Shown here: in pieces, positions 42,134 to 50,571 of the stretch
Numbering within the stretch: position 1 is the first letter of the stretch
Layout of the letters: each line of letters begins with the position of its first letter
NCBI GenBank assembly: GCA_013364255.1
Contig: CP054936.1
Span: 7,148,353 to 7,212,352 of the forward strand
Direction of reading: 5' to 3'
DNA length: 64,000 nucleotides
Source of the DNA: Streptomyces seoulensis
GTDB taxonomy: Bacteria > Actinomycetota > Actinomycetes > Streptomycetales > Streptomycetaceae
Notes under the pieces: model-generated
The model's input: the letters and a program-made list of their open reading frames with translations, nothing else
Told to the model about the DNA's origin: nothing
The model's database searches: none
Translations under genes and position numbers: made by a program

Positions 42134-44521
42134 ATGACGACTGCCAACGGTGCTCCCACCAAGATCACCCAGGGTTCGAAGTCCAAGGGCGGCATCGGCG
42201 AGTCCACGCTCCGCCCCGACGGCACCCTCAAGGTGACCGGCGAGTTCGCGTACTCGTCCGACATGTGGCACGAGGACATGCTGTGGGGCCAGATCCTGCG
42301 CTCCACGGTCGCCCACGCCGAGATCGTCTCCATCGACGTCTCCGAGGCCCTCGCCATGGCCGGCGTCTACGCCGTCCTGACCTACGACGACCTGCCCGCC
42401 GAGATGAAGCACTACGGCCTGGAGATCCAGGACACCCCGGTGCTCGCCCACGGCAAGGTGCGCCACCACGGCGAGCCGGTCGCCATCGTCGCCGCCGACC
42501 ACCCGGAGACCGCGCGCCGCGCCGCCGCCAAGATCAAGGTGGACTACAAGGAGCTGCCCGTCATCACCGACGAGGCCTCCGCCACCGCCCCGGACGCGAT
42601 CCTCGTCCACGAGAACCGCGACGACCACCACATCGGGCACGTCCCGCACCCCAACATCGTCCACCGCCAGCCGATCATCCGCGGAAACGCCGACGAGGCC
42701 GCCAAGAAGGCCGACTTCGTCGTCAAGGGCGAGTACTACTTCGGCATGCAGGACCAGGCCTTCCTCGGCCCCGAGTCCGGCCTCGCCGTGCCCGAGGAGG
42801 ACGGCGGCGTCCACCTCTACGTCGCCACCCAGTGGCTGCACAGCGACCTGAAGCAGATCGCGCCCGTGCTCGGCCTGCCCGAGGACAAGGTCCGGATGAC
42901 GCTGGCCGGCGTCGGCGGCGCCTTCGGCGGCCGCGAGGACCTGTCCATGCAGATCCACGCCTGCCTGCTGGCGCTGCGCACCGGCAAGCCCGTCAAGATC
43001 GTCTACAACCGGTTCGAGTCCTTCTTCGGGCACGTCCACCGCCACCCGGCCCGCCTCTTCTACGAGCACGGCGCCACCAAGGACGGCAAGCTCACCCACC
43101 TGAAGTGCCGGATCGTCCTGGACGGCGGCGCCTACGCCTCCGCCTCCCCGGCGGTCGTCGGCAACGCCTCCTCGCTGGCGGTCGGCCCGTACGTCGTCGA
43201 CGACGTCGACATCGAGGCCATCGCCCTCTACTCCAACAACCCGCCGTGCGGCGCGATGCGCGGCTTCGGCGCGGTCCAGGCGTGCTTCGCCTACGAGGCG
43301 CAGATGGACAAGCTCGCCGACGAGGTGGGCATGGACCGGGTGGAGTTCCGCCGGCTCAACGCCATGGAGCAGGGCACCCTCATGCCCACCGGCCAGCCGG
43401 TCGACTCCCCGGCGCCGGTCGCCGAACTCCTGCGCCGCATCAAGGCGATGCCGCTGCCGCCCGAGCGCCAGTGGGAGTCCAGCGAGGGCTCCGACGTGCG
43501 CCAGCTGCCCGGCGGACTGTCCAACACCACGCACGGCGAGGGCGTCGTACGCGGTGTCGGCTACGCGGTCGGCATCAAGAACGTCGGCTTCTCCGAGGGC
43601 TTCGACGACTACTCCACCGCCAAGGTGCGCATGGAGACCGTGGGCGGCGAACCGGTCGCCACCGTGCACACCGCCATGGCGGAGGTCGGCCAGGGCGGCG
43701 TCACCGTGCACGCGCAGATCGCCCGCACCGAGCTCGGCGTCGCCCAGGTCACCATCCACCCGGCCGACACCCAGGTCGGCAGCGCCGGTTCGACCTCCGC
43801 CTCACGGCAGACGTACGTCACCGGCGGCGCCGTCAAGAACGCCTGCGAGCTGGTGCGCGAACGGGTCCTGGAGATCGGCCGGCGCAAGTTCGGCTCCTAC
43901 CACCCCGCCTGGGCCACCGCCGAACTCCTGCTGGAGGGCGGCAAGGTCGTCACCGACGGCGGCGAGGTCCTCGCCGACCTGGCGGACGTGCTGGAGGACG
44001 GGGCCGTCGAGATCGAGGCGGAGTGGCGCCACCGGCCCACCGAGCCCTTCGACCTGCGCACCGGCCAGGGCAACGGCCACGTGCAGTACTCCTTCGCCGC
44101 GCACCGCGCCGTCGTCGAGGTCGACACCGAACTCGGCCTGGTCAAGGTCGTGGAGCTGGCCTGCGCACAGGACGTCGGCAAGGCGCTCAACCCGCTCTCC
44201 GTCATCGGGCAGATCCAGGGCGGCACCACCCAGGGCCTGGGCATCGCCATCATGGAGGAGATCATCGTCGACCCCGTGACGGCGAAGGTCAGGAACCCCT
44301 CCTTCACGGACTACCTGCTGCCCACCATCCTCGACACGCCGACCATCCCGGTCGACGTGCTCGAACTCGCCGACGACCACGCCCCCTACGGGCTGCGCGG
44401 CATCGGCGAGGCACCCACCCTGTCGTCCACCCCGGCCGTCCTCGCGGCGATCCGGAACGCGACCGGGCTGGAGCTCCCTCGCACGCCCGTACGGCCGGAG
44501 CACCTCACCGGCAAGGCGTGA
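42134..44521 (+). CDS. xdhA: Xanthine dehydrogenase, molybdopterin subunit
   Basis: The 795-residue catalytic subunit binds the molybdenum cofactor and the purine substrate. Family motifs include GGAFGGREDLSMQ, the substrate-site Arg in CGAMRGFGAVQ, EVGQGGVTVHAQI and the catalytic Glu in LRGIGEAPT near the C-terminus. Length and order fit bacterial XDH large subunits. The sequence closely follows the small-subunit gene in an xdh operon and is followed by a 13-bp terminator. Proper sulfuration of the cofactor needs XdhC, encoded at 46241. Confidence 0.94.
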   Translation: MTTANGAPTKITQGSKSKGGIGESTLRPDGTLKVTGEFAYSSDMWHEDMLWGQILRSTVAHAEIVSIDVSEALAMAGVYAVLTYDDLPAEMKHYGLEIQDTPVLAHGKVRHHGEPVAIVAADHPETARRAAAKIKVDYKELPVITDEASATAPDAILVHENRDDHHIGHVPHPNIVHRQPIIRGNADEAAKKADFVVKGEYYFGMQDQAFLGPESGLAVPEEDGGVHLYVATQWLHSDLKQIAPVLGLPEDKVRMTLAGVGGAFGGREDLSMQIHACLLALRTGKPVKIVYNRFESFFGHVHRHPARLFYEHGATKDGKLTHLKCRIVLDGGAYASASPAVVGNASSLAVGPYVVDDVDIEAIALYSNNPPCGAMRGFGAVQACFAYEAQMDKLADEVGMDRVEFRRLNAMEQGTLMPTGQPVDSPAPVAELLRRIKAMPLPPERQWESSEGSDVRQLPGGLSNTTHGEGVVRGVGYAVGIKNVGFSEGFDDYSTAKVRMETVGGEPVATVHTAMAEVGQGGVTVHAQIARTELGVAQVTIHPADTQVGSAGSTSASRQTYVTGGAVKNACELVRERVLEIGRRKFGSYHPAWATAELLLEGGKVVTDGGEVLADLADVLEDGAVEIEAEWRHRPTEPFDLRTGQGNGHVQYSFAAHRAVVEVDTELGLVKVVELACAQDVGKALNPLSVIGQIQGGTTQGLGIAIMEEIIVDPVTAKVRNPSFTDYLLPTILDTPTIPVDVLELADDHAPYGLRGIGEAPTLSSTPAVLAAIRNATGLELPRTPVRPEHLTGKA

Positions 44522-44528
44522 GCAGACC

Positions 44529-44572
44529 CTCCGGGCGGCGCACGGAACGTCACACCTCCGCGCCGCCCGGAG
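44529..44572 (+). terminator. Terminator of the xdh operon
   Basis: A 13-bp perfect inverted repeat (ctccgggcggcgc/gcgccgcccggag) with an 18-base loop starts seven bases after the stop codon. The following permease may therefore have its own promoter within 44573-44726. Confidence 0.75.
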
Positions 44573-44726
44573 CACTCCCCGTCCTTCGAGTCCCGCTCCG
44601 CTCGCGGTCTTGAAGTACCAGCAACGAGGTTCGTCCTGGGCCGTCCTCCCGGGTCGTCCATCCCAAATCCCGTGCCCCGCAAGGGTATTCGCACGGGTGC
44701 CCCTGTGAACCTTGGGAGATGGCCCC

Positions 44727-46193
44727 ATGACCCAGCAGTCCGTGGAGCCCAGAACCACCGCCGAAGAAGCGGGCGCGGGCAGCCGCGTCCCGGCGGGACG
44801 GTCCTGGCTCGACCGGTACTTCCACATAACCCAGCGGGGTTCCACCGTCGCGCGCGAAGTGCGCGGCGGCGTCACCACCTTCATGGCGATGGCGTACATC
44901 CTGCTGCTCAACCCGATCATCCTGTCCGGCAAGGACGTGGCCGGGGACACCCTCGGCCAGAAGGCCCTGATCACCGCGACCGCGCTCGGCGCGGCGTTCA
45001 CCACCCTGCTCATGGGCTTCGTCGGCAAGGTGCCGCTGGCCCTGGCCGCCGGCCTGTCCGTCTCCGGCGTCGTCGCCACCCAGGTCGTTCCCGAGATGAC
45101 CTGGCCGCAGGCGATGGGCATGTGCGTCGCCTACGGCGTCGTCATCATGCTGCTGGTCGTCACCGGCCTGCGCGAGATGATCATGAACGCGATCCCGTTG
45201 CCGCTCAAGCACGGCATCACCATGGGCATCGGCCTGTTCATCGCCTTCATCGGGCTGGTCAAGGCCGGCTTCATCGGCCGCAACCCGGCGCCCGGCGGCG
45301 GACCGGTCATCCTCGGCCCCGGCGGCGAGCTGTCCGGCTGGCCGGTGCTCCTGTTCGCCGTCACCCTCCTGGTGATCTTCGCCCTCCAGGCCCGCAACGT
45401 CCCCGGCGCCATCCTCATCGGCATCGTGGCCGGCACGGTCGTCGCGGCCGTCCTGAACGCGGCGGGCGCCATCAACGCCAAGCAGTGGGTCAACGGCGCG
45501 CCCGAGCTGCACGGCAGCCCGGTGTCGATGCCCGACTTCTCGCTCTTCGGGCACGTGTCCTTCGGCGGCTGGGGCGACGTGGGCGTCATGACCATCACGG
45601 TCATCGTCTTCACCCTGGTCCTGGCGGGCTTCTTCGACGCCATGGCCACGATCATCGGCGTCGGCACCGAGGCCAACCTGGCCGACGACAAGGGGCGGAT
45701 GCCCGGCCTGTCCAAGGCGCTGTTCATCGACGGCGCCGGCGGTGTGGTCGGCGGTGTGGCGGGCGGCTCCGGCCAGTCCGTGTTCATCGAGTCGGCCACC
45801 GGCGTCGGCGAGGGCGCCCGCACCGGCTTCTCCTCGGTGATCACCGGCCTGTTCTTCGCGGCCTGCCTCTTCTTCACCCCGATCACCGCGATCGTCCCGC
45901 AGGAGGTCGCCTCCGCCGCCCTCGTCGTCATCGGCGCCATGATGATGATGAACGCGCGGCACGTCGACTGGGCCGACCGCGCCACCGCGATCCCGGTCTT
46001 CCTGACCGTGGTGATCATGCCGTTCACGTACTCCATCACCCCGGGCGTCGCCGCCGGCGTGATCTCGTACACCGTCATCAAGGTCGCCCAGGGCAAGGCG
46101 CGCGAGATCGGCGCCTTCATGTGGGGTTTGACGGCCATCTTCCTCGTCTACTTCGCACTGCATCCCATCGAGGCCTGGCTGGGCGTTCACTAG
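44727..46193 (+). CDS. AzgA-like purine permease (NCS2 family)
   Basis: The 488-residue protein has 12 or more membrane helices and NCS2/AzgA hallmarks: the N-terminal block EVRGGVTTFMAMAYILLLNP, ALGAAFTTLLMGF, the GIGLFIAFIGLVKAGF helix, FDAMATIIGVGTEANL and GGSGQSVFIESATGVGEGAR. AzgA-group transporters import hypoxanthine, guanine or adenine with protons. ATG 44727 follows TTGGGAGATGG. It lies between the xdh genes and xdhC in a purine catabolism locus, so import of xanthine or hypoxanthine for oxidation is the likely role. Confidence 0.9.
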   Translation: MTQQSVEPRTTAEEAGAGSRVPAGRSWLDRYFHITQRGSTVAREVRGGVTTFMAMAYILLLNPIILSGKDVAGDTLGQKALITATALGAAFTTLLMGFVGKVPLALAAGLSVSGVVATQVVPEMTWPQAMGMCVAYGVVIMLLVVTGLREMIMNAIPLPLKHGITMGIGLFIAFIGLVKAGFIGRNPAPGGGPVILGPGGELSGWPVLLFAVTLLVIFALQARNVPGAILIGIVAGTVVAAVLNAAGAINAKQWVNGAPELHGSPVSMPDFSLFGHVSFGGWGDVGVMTITVIVFTLVLAGFFDAMATIIGVGTEANLADDKGRMPGLSKALFIDGAGGVVGGVAGGSGQSVFIESATGVGEGARTGFSSVITGLFFAACLFFTPITAIVPQEVASAALVVIGAMMMMNARHVDWADRATAIPVFLTVVIMPFTYSITPGVAAGVISYTVIKVAQGKAREIGAFMWGLTAIFLVYFALHPIEAWLGVH

Positions 46194-46240
46194 CCCTGGC
46201 CGACCGCCCGCCGCACGACGTTCGTAAGGAGACCGATCAG

Positions 46241-47392
46241 ATGCTGGACATCGCCGAGGAACTGCACCGGTGGGTCGAGCAGGGCCGTGACTTCGCCGTC
46301 GCCACCGTGGTGGCGGTCGGCGGCAGCGCGCCCCGCCAGCCCGGCGCGGCCCTCGCCGTCGACAGCGAGGGAACCGCCGTCGGGTCGGTCTCCGGAGGCT
46401 GTGTGGAGGGCGCGGTCTACGAACTGTGCCGGCAGGCGCTGGAGGACGGCGAAAGCGTCCTCGAACGCTTCGGCTACAGCGACGAGGACGCCTTCGCGGT
46501 CGGCCTGACCTGCGGCGGCGTCATCGACATCCTGGTCACACCGGTACGGGCCGGCTCGCCGGTCCGCCCGGTGCTGGCGACCGCGCTGGCCGCCGCCGCC
46601 CGTGGGGAGGCGGCGGCGGTGGCGCGGATCGTCTCCGGCCCCGCCGAACTGCGCGGCCGAGCCCTTGTGGTGCGTACGGACGGCTCCTGGGAGGGCGGAT
46701 TCGCCGCCCACCCGGAACTGGACCGCACGGTGGCAGGCGAGGCCGCGGCCTTCCTGGACGCCGGCCGCACCGGCACCCTGGAGATCGGTGAGCAGGGCTC
46801 ACGCTGCGGCGCCCCGCTCACCGTCCTCGTGGAGTCCTCGGTGCCCGCGCCCCGGATGATCGTCTTCGGGGCGATCGACTTCGCCTCGGCGCTGGTGCGC
46901 ACCGGCAAGTTCCTCGGCTACCACGTCACCGTGTGCGACGCCCGCCCCGTCTTCGCCACCCGCACCCGTTTCCCGGACGCCGACGAGATCGTCGTCGAGT
47001 GGCCGCACACGTACCTGGAGAGCACCGACGTGGACGGCCGCACCGTCCTGTGCGTGCTCACCCACGACGCCAAGTTCGACGTACCCCTGCTGAAACTGGC
47101 GCTCCGGCTGCCGGTGGCGTACGTCGGCGCGATGGGCTCGCGCCGCACCCACCTGGAGCGCAACGAGCGGCTGCGCGAGGTCGGCGTCACCGACCTCGAA
47201 CTGGCCCGGCTGCGCTCCCCGATCGGCCTCGACCTCGGCGCCCGCACCCCCGAGGAGACGGCCCTGTCCATCGCCGGGGAGATCGTCGCCGCCCGGCGCG
47301 GCGGCAGCGGCGCCTCCCTGACCGGCGCGCACACCCCGATCCACCACGACCCCACCTCCCTGCCGCCCCGGCGGATCGGCTCGGTGGCCTGA
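46241..47392 (+). CDS. xdhC: XdhC/CoxI-family molybdenum cofactor maturation protein
   Basis: The 383-residue protein matches XdhC, which binds and helps sulfurate molybdopterin before insertion into xanthine dehydrogenase. Visible blocks are ATVVAVGGSAPRQPGAALAV, GSVSGGCVEGAVYELC, a Rossmann-like FGAIDFASALVRTGKFLGYH and DADEIVVEWP, then VAYVGAMGSRRTHLERNERL. ATG 46241 has TAAGGAG upstream. It is the last gene of the purine locus, 47 bases after the permease. Chaperone function rather than catalysis is expected. Confidence 0.92.
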   Translation: MLDIAEELHRWVEQGRDFAVATVVAVGGSAPRQPGAALAVDSEGTAVGSVSGGCVEGAVYELCRQALEDGESVLERFGYSDEDAFAVGLTCGGVIDILVTPVRAGSPVRPVLATALAAAARGEAAAVARIVSGPAELRGRALVVRTDGSWEGGFAAHPELDRTVAGEAAAFLDAGRTGTLEIGEQGSRCGAPLTVLVESSVPAPRMIVFGAIDFASALVRTGKFLGYHVTVCDARPVFATRTRFPDADEIVVEWPHTYLESTDVDGRTVLCVLTHDAKFDVPLLKLALRLPVAYVGAMGSRRTHLERNERLREVGVTDLELARLRSPIGLDLGARTPEETALSIAGEIVAARRGGSGASLTGAHTPIHHDPTSLPPRRIGSVA

Positions 47393-47399
47393 GCCACGG

Positions 47400-47506
47400 G
47401 CCGGCGCCTCCGGGCGCGAGGCTTGATACCCGGGTCGGCGCCCCGGGCGCGAGGCTCGGGACACGCGTCGGCGCCCCCGGGCACGAGGCACGTGCCGGGG
47501 GCGCCG
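47400..47506. repeat. Three imperfect repeats ending in a hairpin, after xdhC
   Basis: Three roughly 34-bp units sharing ggcgcc-ccgggcgcgaggc begin near 47402, 47436 and 47470. The third forms a stem (47469-47506: cggcgcccccgggcac and its near-complement) likely to terminate the xdhC transcript. Confidence 0.6.
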
Positions 47507-47669
47507 GGCGGGGCGGGCACGCGGGGAGGCGCGCGTCCCTCGCACCGGGCATGCCCCTCCCGCCGGGCACGCCCCCGGTGGCGCGGCTCCGCACCGACGA
47601 CGGCCCCCCGCGCCGCCCGCACCGCCTCGCGGCGCTCCCGCACCGGCCGCACCACCCCGCAGGACTCGC

Positions 47670-47981
47670 TCATCGGCCGCACCGCCCCGTACCGGCCGGC
47701 TCGTCGGCCGCGTCGGCCGCCGCGGCGGTGAACACCGGCCGGAAGGCGAGGATCTCCGCCGTCGCCGCGCCGCTGGTGACGAACGGGTCGGAGGCGACGG
47801 CGGCCTCGATCTCCGCGCGCGAACCCTCCGCCACCACCACGCCGCCGGTCCGCGGCTCCAGCGGCCCGGCGATCCGGGCGAGGCCGCGGGCGAACACCCC
47901 GTCCGGATTGGCGTAGTGGGCCTCCTTCAGCGAGTCGATGGTCTCCAGCGGGGCCCGGTATCTGAACACGATGACGAACAT
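47670..47981 (-). CDS. YciI-like protein
   Basis: The 103-residue protein belongs to the YciI/DUF1330-like ferredoxin-fold dimeric proteins: MFVIVFRYRAPLETIDSLKE, YANPDGVFARGLARIAGPLE and PFVTSGAATAEILAF are typical. YciI-family proteins act as small enzymes or binding partners, often unassigned. The ATG at 47979-47981 starts MFVIV as in relatives; a GTG at 47999 would add six residues. It is divergent from the LysR gene, 71 bases apart. It could be the LysR target. Confidence 0.8.
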   Translation of the reverse strand: MFVIVFRYRAPLETIDSLKEAHYANPDGVFARGLARIAGPLEPRTGGVVVAEGSRAEIEAAVASDPFVTSGAATAEILAFRPVFTAAAADAADEPAGTGRCGR

Positions 47982-48038
47982 GGCCCCAGCCAACGCCACC
48001 GCGGGGCGACACCGCCAGGACCAGCCGCCCCGCGGCCT

Positions 48039-48054
48039 ATAGGCTGGCGCCTAT
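48039..48054. promoter_or_regulatory. Palindrome overlapping the LysR start codon
   Basis: ataggc-tggc-gcctat is a 6-4-6 palindrome whose right arm covers the first bases of the LysR coding start. Its spacing is compatible with a LysR-type box used for autoregulation and for control of the divergent YciI gene. Confidence 0.5.
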
Positions 48055-48973
48055 GACCGCTGGTGAGACGGGGCCCGAAGGCCCGAGCGCCGCGCCGGAC
48101 CTGGAGCTGCGGCAGTTGCGCTACTTCGCCGCCGTCGCCGAGGCCGGCACCGTCACCGAGGCCGCCCGCCGGCTGCGGATCGCCCAGCCGAGCCTGAGCC
48201 AGCAGCTCAAACGGCTCGAACGGCGCGTCGGCGCACCCCTGTTCCGGCGGCTGCCGCACGGCATGGAACTCACCGAGTCCGGACGGCTGCTGCTGACCGG
48301 CGTCGACCGGGCGCTGGCGGTGCTCGGCGCGGCGCTCGACGCGGCCCGCGCCGCCCCGGTGACCGCGACGGTCGGCGTGTGCCGGGGCGTGCCGAGGGAC
48401 GTACTGGAGCGCGCCGAGCGCCGCCTCACGGCCGCCGGGCCCCTCCGCCTCGGCTACGAACCGGCCGACTCCGCGAGCCAGCCCGAACTGCTGCGCACCG
48501 GGGCGCTCGCCTACGGCATCCTGCGCGCCCCCGTCGCCGACCCGGCCGGACTGGAGTCGTACCCGCTGGGCGACGAACCCCTCGGCGTCGTCCTGCACGC
48601 CCGGCACCCGCTCGCCGGGCGCACGGAACTGACCTGGGCCGATCTGAGCGGGCTGCGCCTGCTGTGGTTCCCCGAACGGCGCGCCCCCGGCTACGCGTCC
48701 GCCGTCCTGGCCCGGCTCGCGGAACACGGCTGGCGGCCGGACACCGTCGTCGAGGACAGCGGCAGCCACACCCTGTTCCGGCACGCGCTCGCCGGCCACG
48801 ACGACCTGGTGGCGCTGCGCACCCGGTCCGCCGCCGGAGCCGACGCCGACCTCCTGTGGCGGCCGGTCGGCCCCCGGCCGCCCCGCGAGCGGCTGCTGCT
48901 GGCGGTCGCCGGGCGCACCCCCTGGTCCGGGCGGCTCACCGACGCTCCGGGCGGCCGCCCGCAGCCCGGCTGA
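48053..48973 (+). CDS. LysR-family transcriptional regulator
   Basis: The 306-residue regulator has the LysR winged helix at 17-75: LELRQLRYFAAVAEAGTVTE, RRLRIAQPSLSQQLKRLER. The effector domain (85-300) contains TVGVCRGVPRDVLERAE, PLGDEPLGVVLHARHPL and LVALRTRSAAGADADLLWR. ATG 48053. It is divergent from the YciI-like gene, the standard LysR arrangement, with a palindrome at the shared promoter. The inducer is unknown. Confidence 0.9.
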   Translation: MTAGETGPEGPSAAPDLELRQLRYFAAVAEAGTVTEAARRLRIAQPSLSQQLKRLERRVGAPLFRRLPHGMELTESGRLLLTGVDRALAVLGAALDAARAAPVTATVGVCRGVPRDVLERAERRLTAAGPLRLGYEPADSASQPELLRTGALAYGILRAPVADPAGLESYPLGDEPLGVVLHARHPLAGRTELTWADLSGLRLLWFPERRAPGYASAVLARLAEHGWRPDTVVEDSGSHTLFRHALAGHDDLVALRTRSAAGADADLLWRPVGPRPPRERLLLAVAGRTPWSGRLTDAPGGRPQPG

Positions 48974-48980
48974 GGTGCCG

Positions 48981-49421
48981 TCAGGATTGGCGCAGCAGCT
49001 GGTTGACCGCGCGCCCGAACATCGCGTGCGCCGCGCGCCGCAGCAGCGGATCGAACAGGCCCGGCAGGAACCGCACCCCCAGCTCCTCGCGCCACCGCAC
49101 GCGGGAGCGGCCGCCGGGTCCGGGCCCGACCTCGATCTCCGCCCAGCCCAGCACCACCCGGCCGCGCTTCTCCAGCCGGCACAGGCCCGGCTCGCCGTCG
49201 GCCGGCGGGCGCCACAGCACGACCTCCATGCGGTCGTCGAAGCGCAGCGGGCCCACCGTCGTCCGGGCGGTGAAGGCGGTGCCCTCGCGGGTCGGCCCGT
49301 CCGTGGTCACGGTGACGCGGGTCAGCGGGACCACGTCGGCGTGCCGGGGCCACCGCGTGAGCCGCCGCCAGGCCTCGTCGGGCGAGAGCGGCGGCGTGCG
49401 TTCGAGGGAGAAGAAGACCAC
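48981..49421 (-). CDS. SRPBCC-superfamily protein
   Basis: The 146-residue protein has the START/Bet v1-like helix-grip fold: FFSLERTPPLSPDEAWRRLT at the N-terminus, then VTTDGPTREGTAFTARTTV, DRMEVVLWRPPADGEPGLC and RSRVRWREELGVRFLP. Members bind hydrophobic ligands or act in polyketide cyclisation or lipid handling; this one's ligand is unknown. The GTG at 49419-49421 is the likely start; there is no in-frame ATG nearby. Its stop codon lies eight bases from the LysR stop, so the genes converge. Confidence 0.78.
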   Translation of the reverse strand: MVFFSLERTPPLSPDEAWRRLTRWPRHADVVPLTRVTVTTDGPTREGTAFTARTTVGPLRFDDRMEVVLWRPPADGEPGLCRLEKRGRVVLGWAEIEVGPGPGGRSRVRWREELGVRFLPGLFDPLLRRAAHAMFGRAVNQLLRQS

Positions 49422-49537
49422 GGGCCGATGGTAGGCAATCCGCCCCGGCCCGCCGTCCGTTCGCCCCCGCGTCACCCGCCCGGCCCCGCGCCCGTACGCC
49501 GGTGGAGCGTACGCCCGCGGTCGCGCGCCGCGCGGCG

Positions 49538-50380
49538 CTACGGCCGGTAGACCTCGCCCGGGACCGGCTTGCCCGGCGCGATCAGCTGGGGCACCGTCAC
49601 GAAGACGTAGCCGCGCTGCTTGAGCGCGTCGATGATGCCGGGGACGGCCGGGACGGTGCCCTGGTAGATGTCGTGCAGCAGGATGATGCCGTCGCGGGAG
49701 GCCTGGTCGAGGACCCGCTTGGTGATCAGCGCGGAGTCGGTCGTGGTGTAGTCCTTGGCGGTCACGCTCCACAGCACCTCGGACATGCCCATCTCCTTGG
49801 AGACGCGCTGCACGGTGTCGTTGGTACGGCCCTGCGGCGGGCGCATCAGCGTCGGTCTGCGGCCGGTCAGCCGCTCGATCGCGTCGTTGGGACGCTTCAG
49901 CTCCTCGCGTATCTCCTGCTCGGATATCTTCGTGAGGATCTTGTGGTCCCAGGTGTGGCTGGCCACCTCGTGGCCCTCGGCCGCCATCCGCTTGACCAGC
50001 TCCGGGTACTTCTCGATGTGCCGCGCGCCCAGCAGGAAGAAGGTCGCCGGGACCTGCTTCTCCTTGAGGATGTCCAGCAGCCGCGCGGAGTTCTCGCTCG
50101 GGCCGGCGTCGAAGGTGAGCGCGATGCACTTGGCCTTGCGGCAGTCGACGGTGCCGAAGCGCCCCGGCGCGCCGGCGGCGGCCTGGGTGCGGGCCTCGCT
50201 CGGCGAGGTGGCGTCGACCTTGGTGCAGCCGCTCAGCGCCAGCGTCAGCCCGGCGGCGGCCAGCAGCGCGCCGGCCCCCCGCAGGCCCGCGATCCCCCGA
50301 AGTCCCGTGCTCGCGCGGAAACCCGCGATCCTCCGGAACCCCGTCCCCGTCTTCTTCATCTTCTTGGTCGCAGATGGCAT
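49538..50380 (-). CDS. Polysaccharide deacetylase lipoprotein (NodB domain)
   Basis: The 280-residue protein has a lipoprotein signal with lipobox LALSGC (Cys52) and a NodB-type carbohydrate esterase 4 domain. Motif 1 is TFDAG (Asp91) rather than TFDDG, motif 2 is SHTWDH (His142, His146), motif 3 RPPQGR, motif 4 VTAKDY and motif 5 LLHDIYQ. The enzyme would remove N-acetyl groups from peptidoglycan or chitin at the outer membrane face. The Ala in motif 1 replaces the usual metal Asp, so metal binding may differ. ATG 50378-50380 follows a -10 hexamer by six bases; ATG 50357-50359 is an alternative. Confidence 0.88.
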   Translation of the reverse strand: MPSATKKMKKTGTGFRRIAGFRASTGLRGIAGLRGAGALLAAAGLTLALSGCTKVDATSPSEARTQAAAGAPGRFGTVDCRKAKCIALTFDAGPSENSARLLDILKEKQVPATFFLLGARHIEKYPELVKRMAAEGHEVASHTWDHKILTKISEQEIREELKRPNDAIERLTGRRPTLMRPPQGRTNDTVQRVSKEMGMSEVLWSVTAKDYTTTDSALITKRVLDQASRDGIILLHDIYQGTVPAVPGIIDALKQRGYVFVTVPQLIAPGKPVPGEVYRP

Positions 50381-50434
50381 GCGCGGACTATATACAGAGG
50401 GTATAGACGCGGTGTATAGTGGGGTCGAATAAAC
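50381..50434. promoter_or_regulatory. A/T-rich promoter with repeated TATA motifs, possible leaderless start
   Basis: On the minus strand TATAGT (50387-50392) ends six bases before the deacetylase ATG. On the plus strand gtatag occurs at 50401-50406 and 50414-50419, a 13-bp spacing, and TATAGT at 50415-50420 could serve rightward transcription. The patch stands out from its GC-rich surroundings. Confidence 0.55.
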
Positions 50435-50571
50435 GATCGACGCACGCACGATCGACCTCCACCGCCCCCGACCTCCGCCCGAATTGACCCGATGTGTGCA
50501 CTTCCGCCCCCGGGTTACTCAAGCCGACACGCGAGTGAAGGCGAGTGGGGGCGAGAGGGAGGAGAGTCCCA

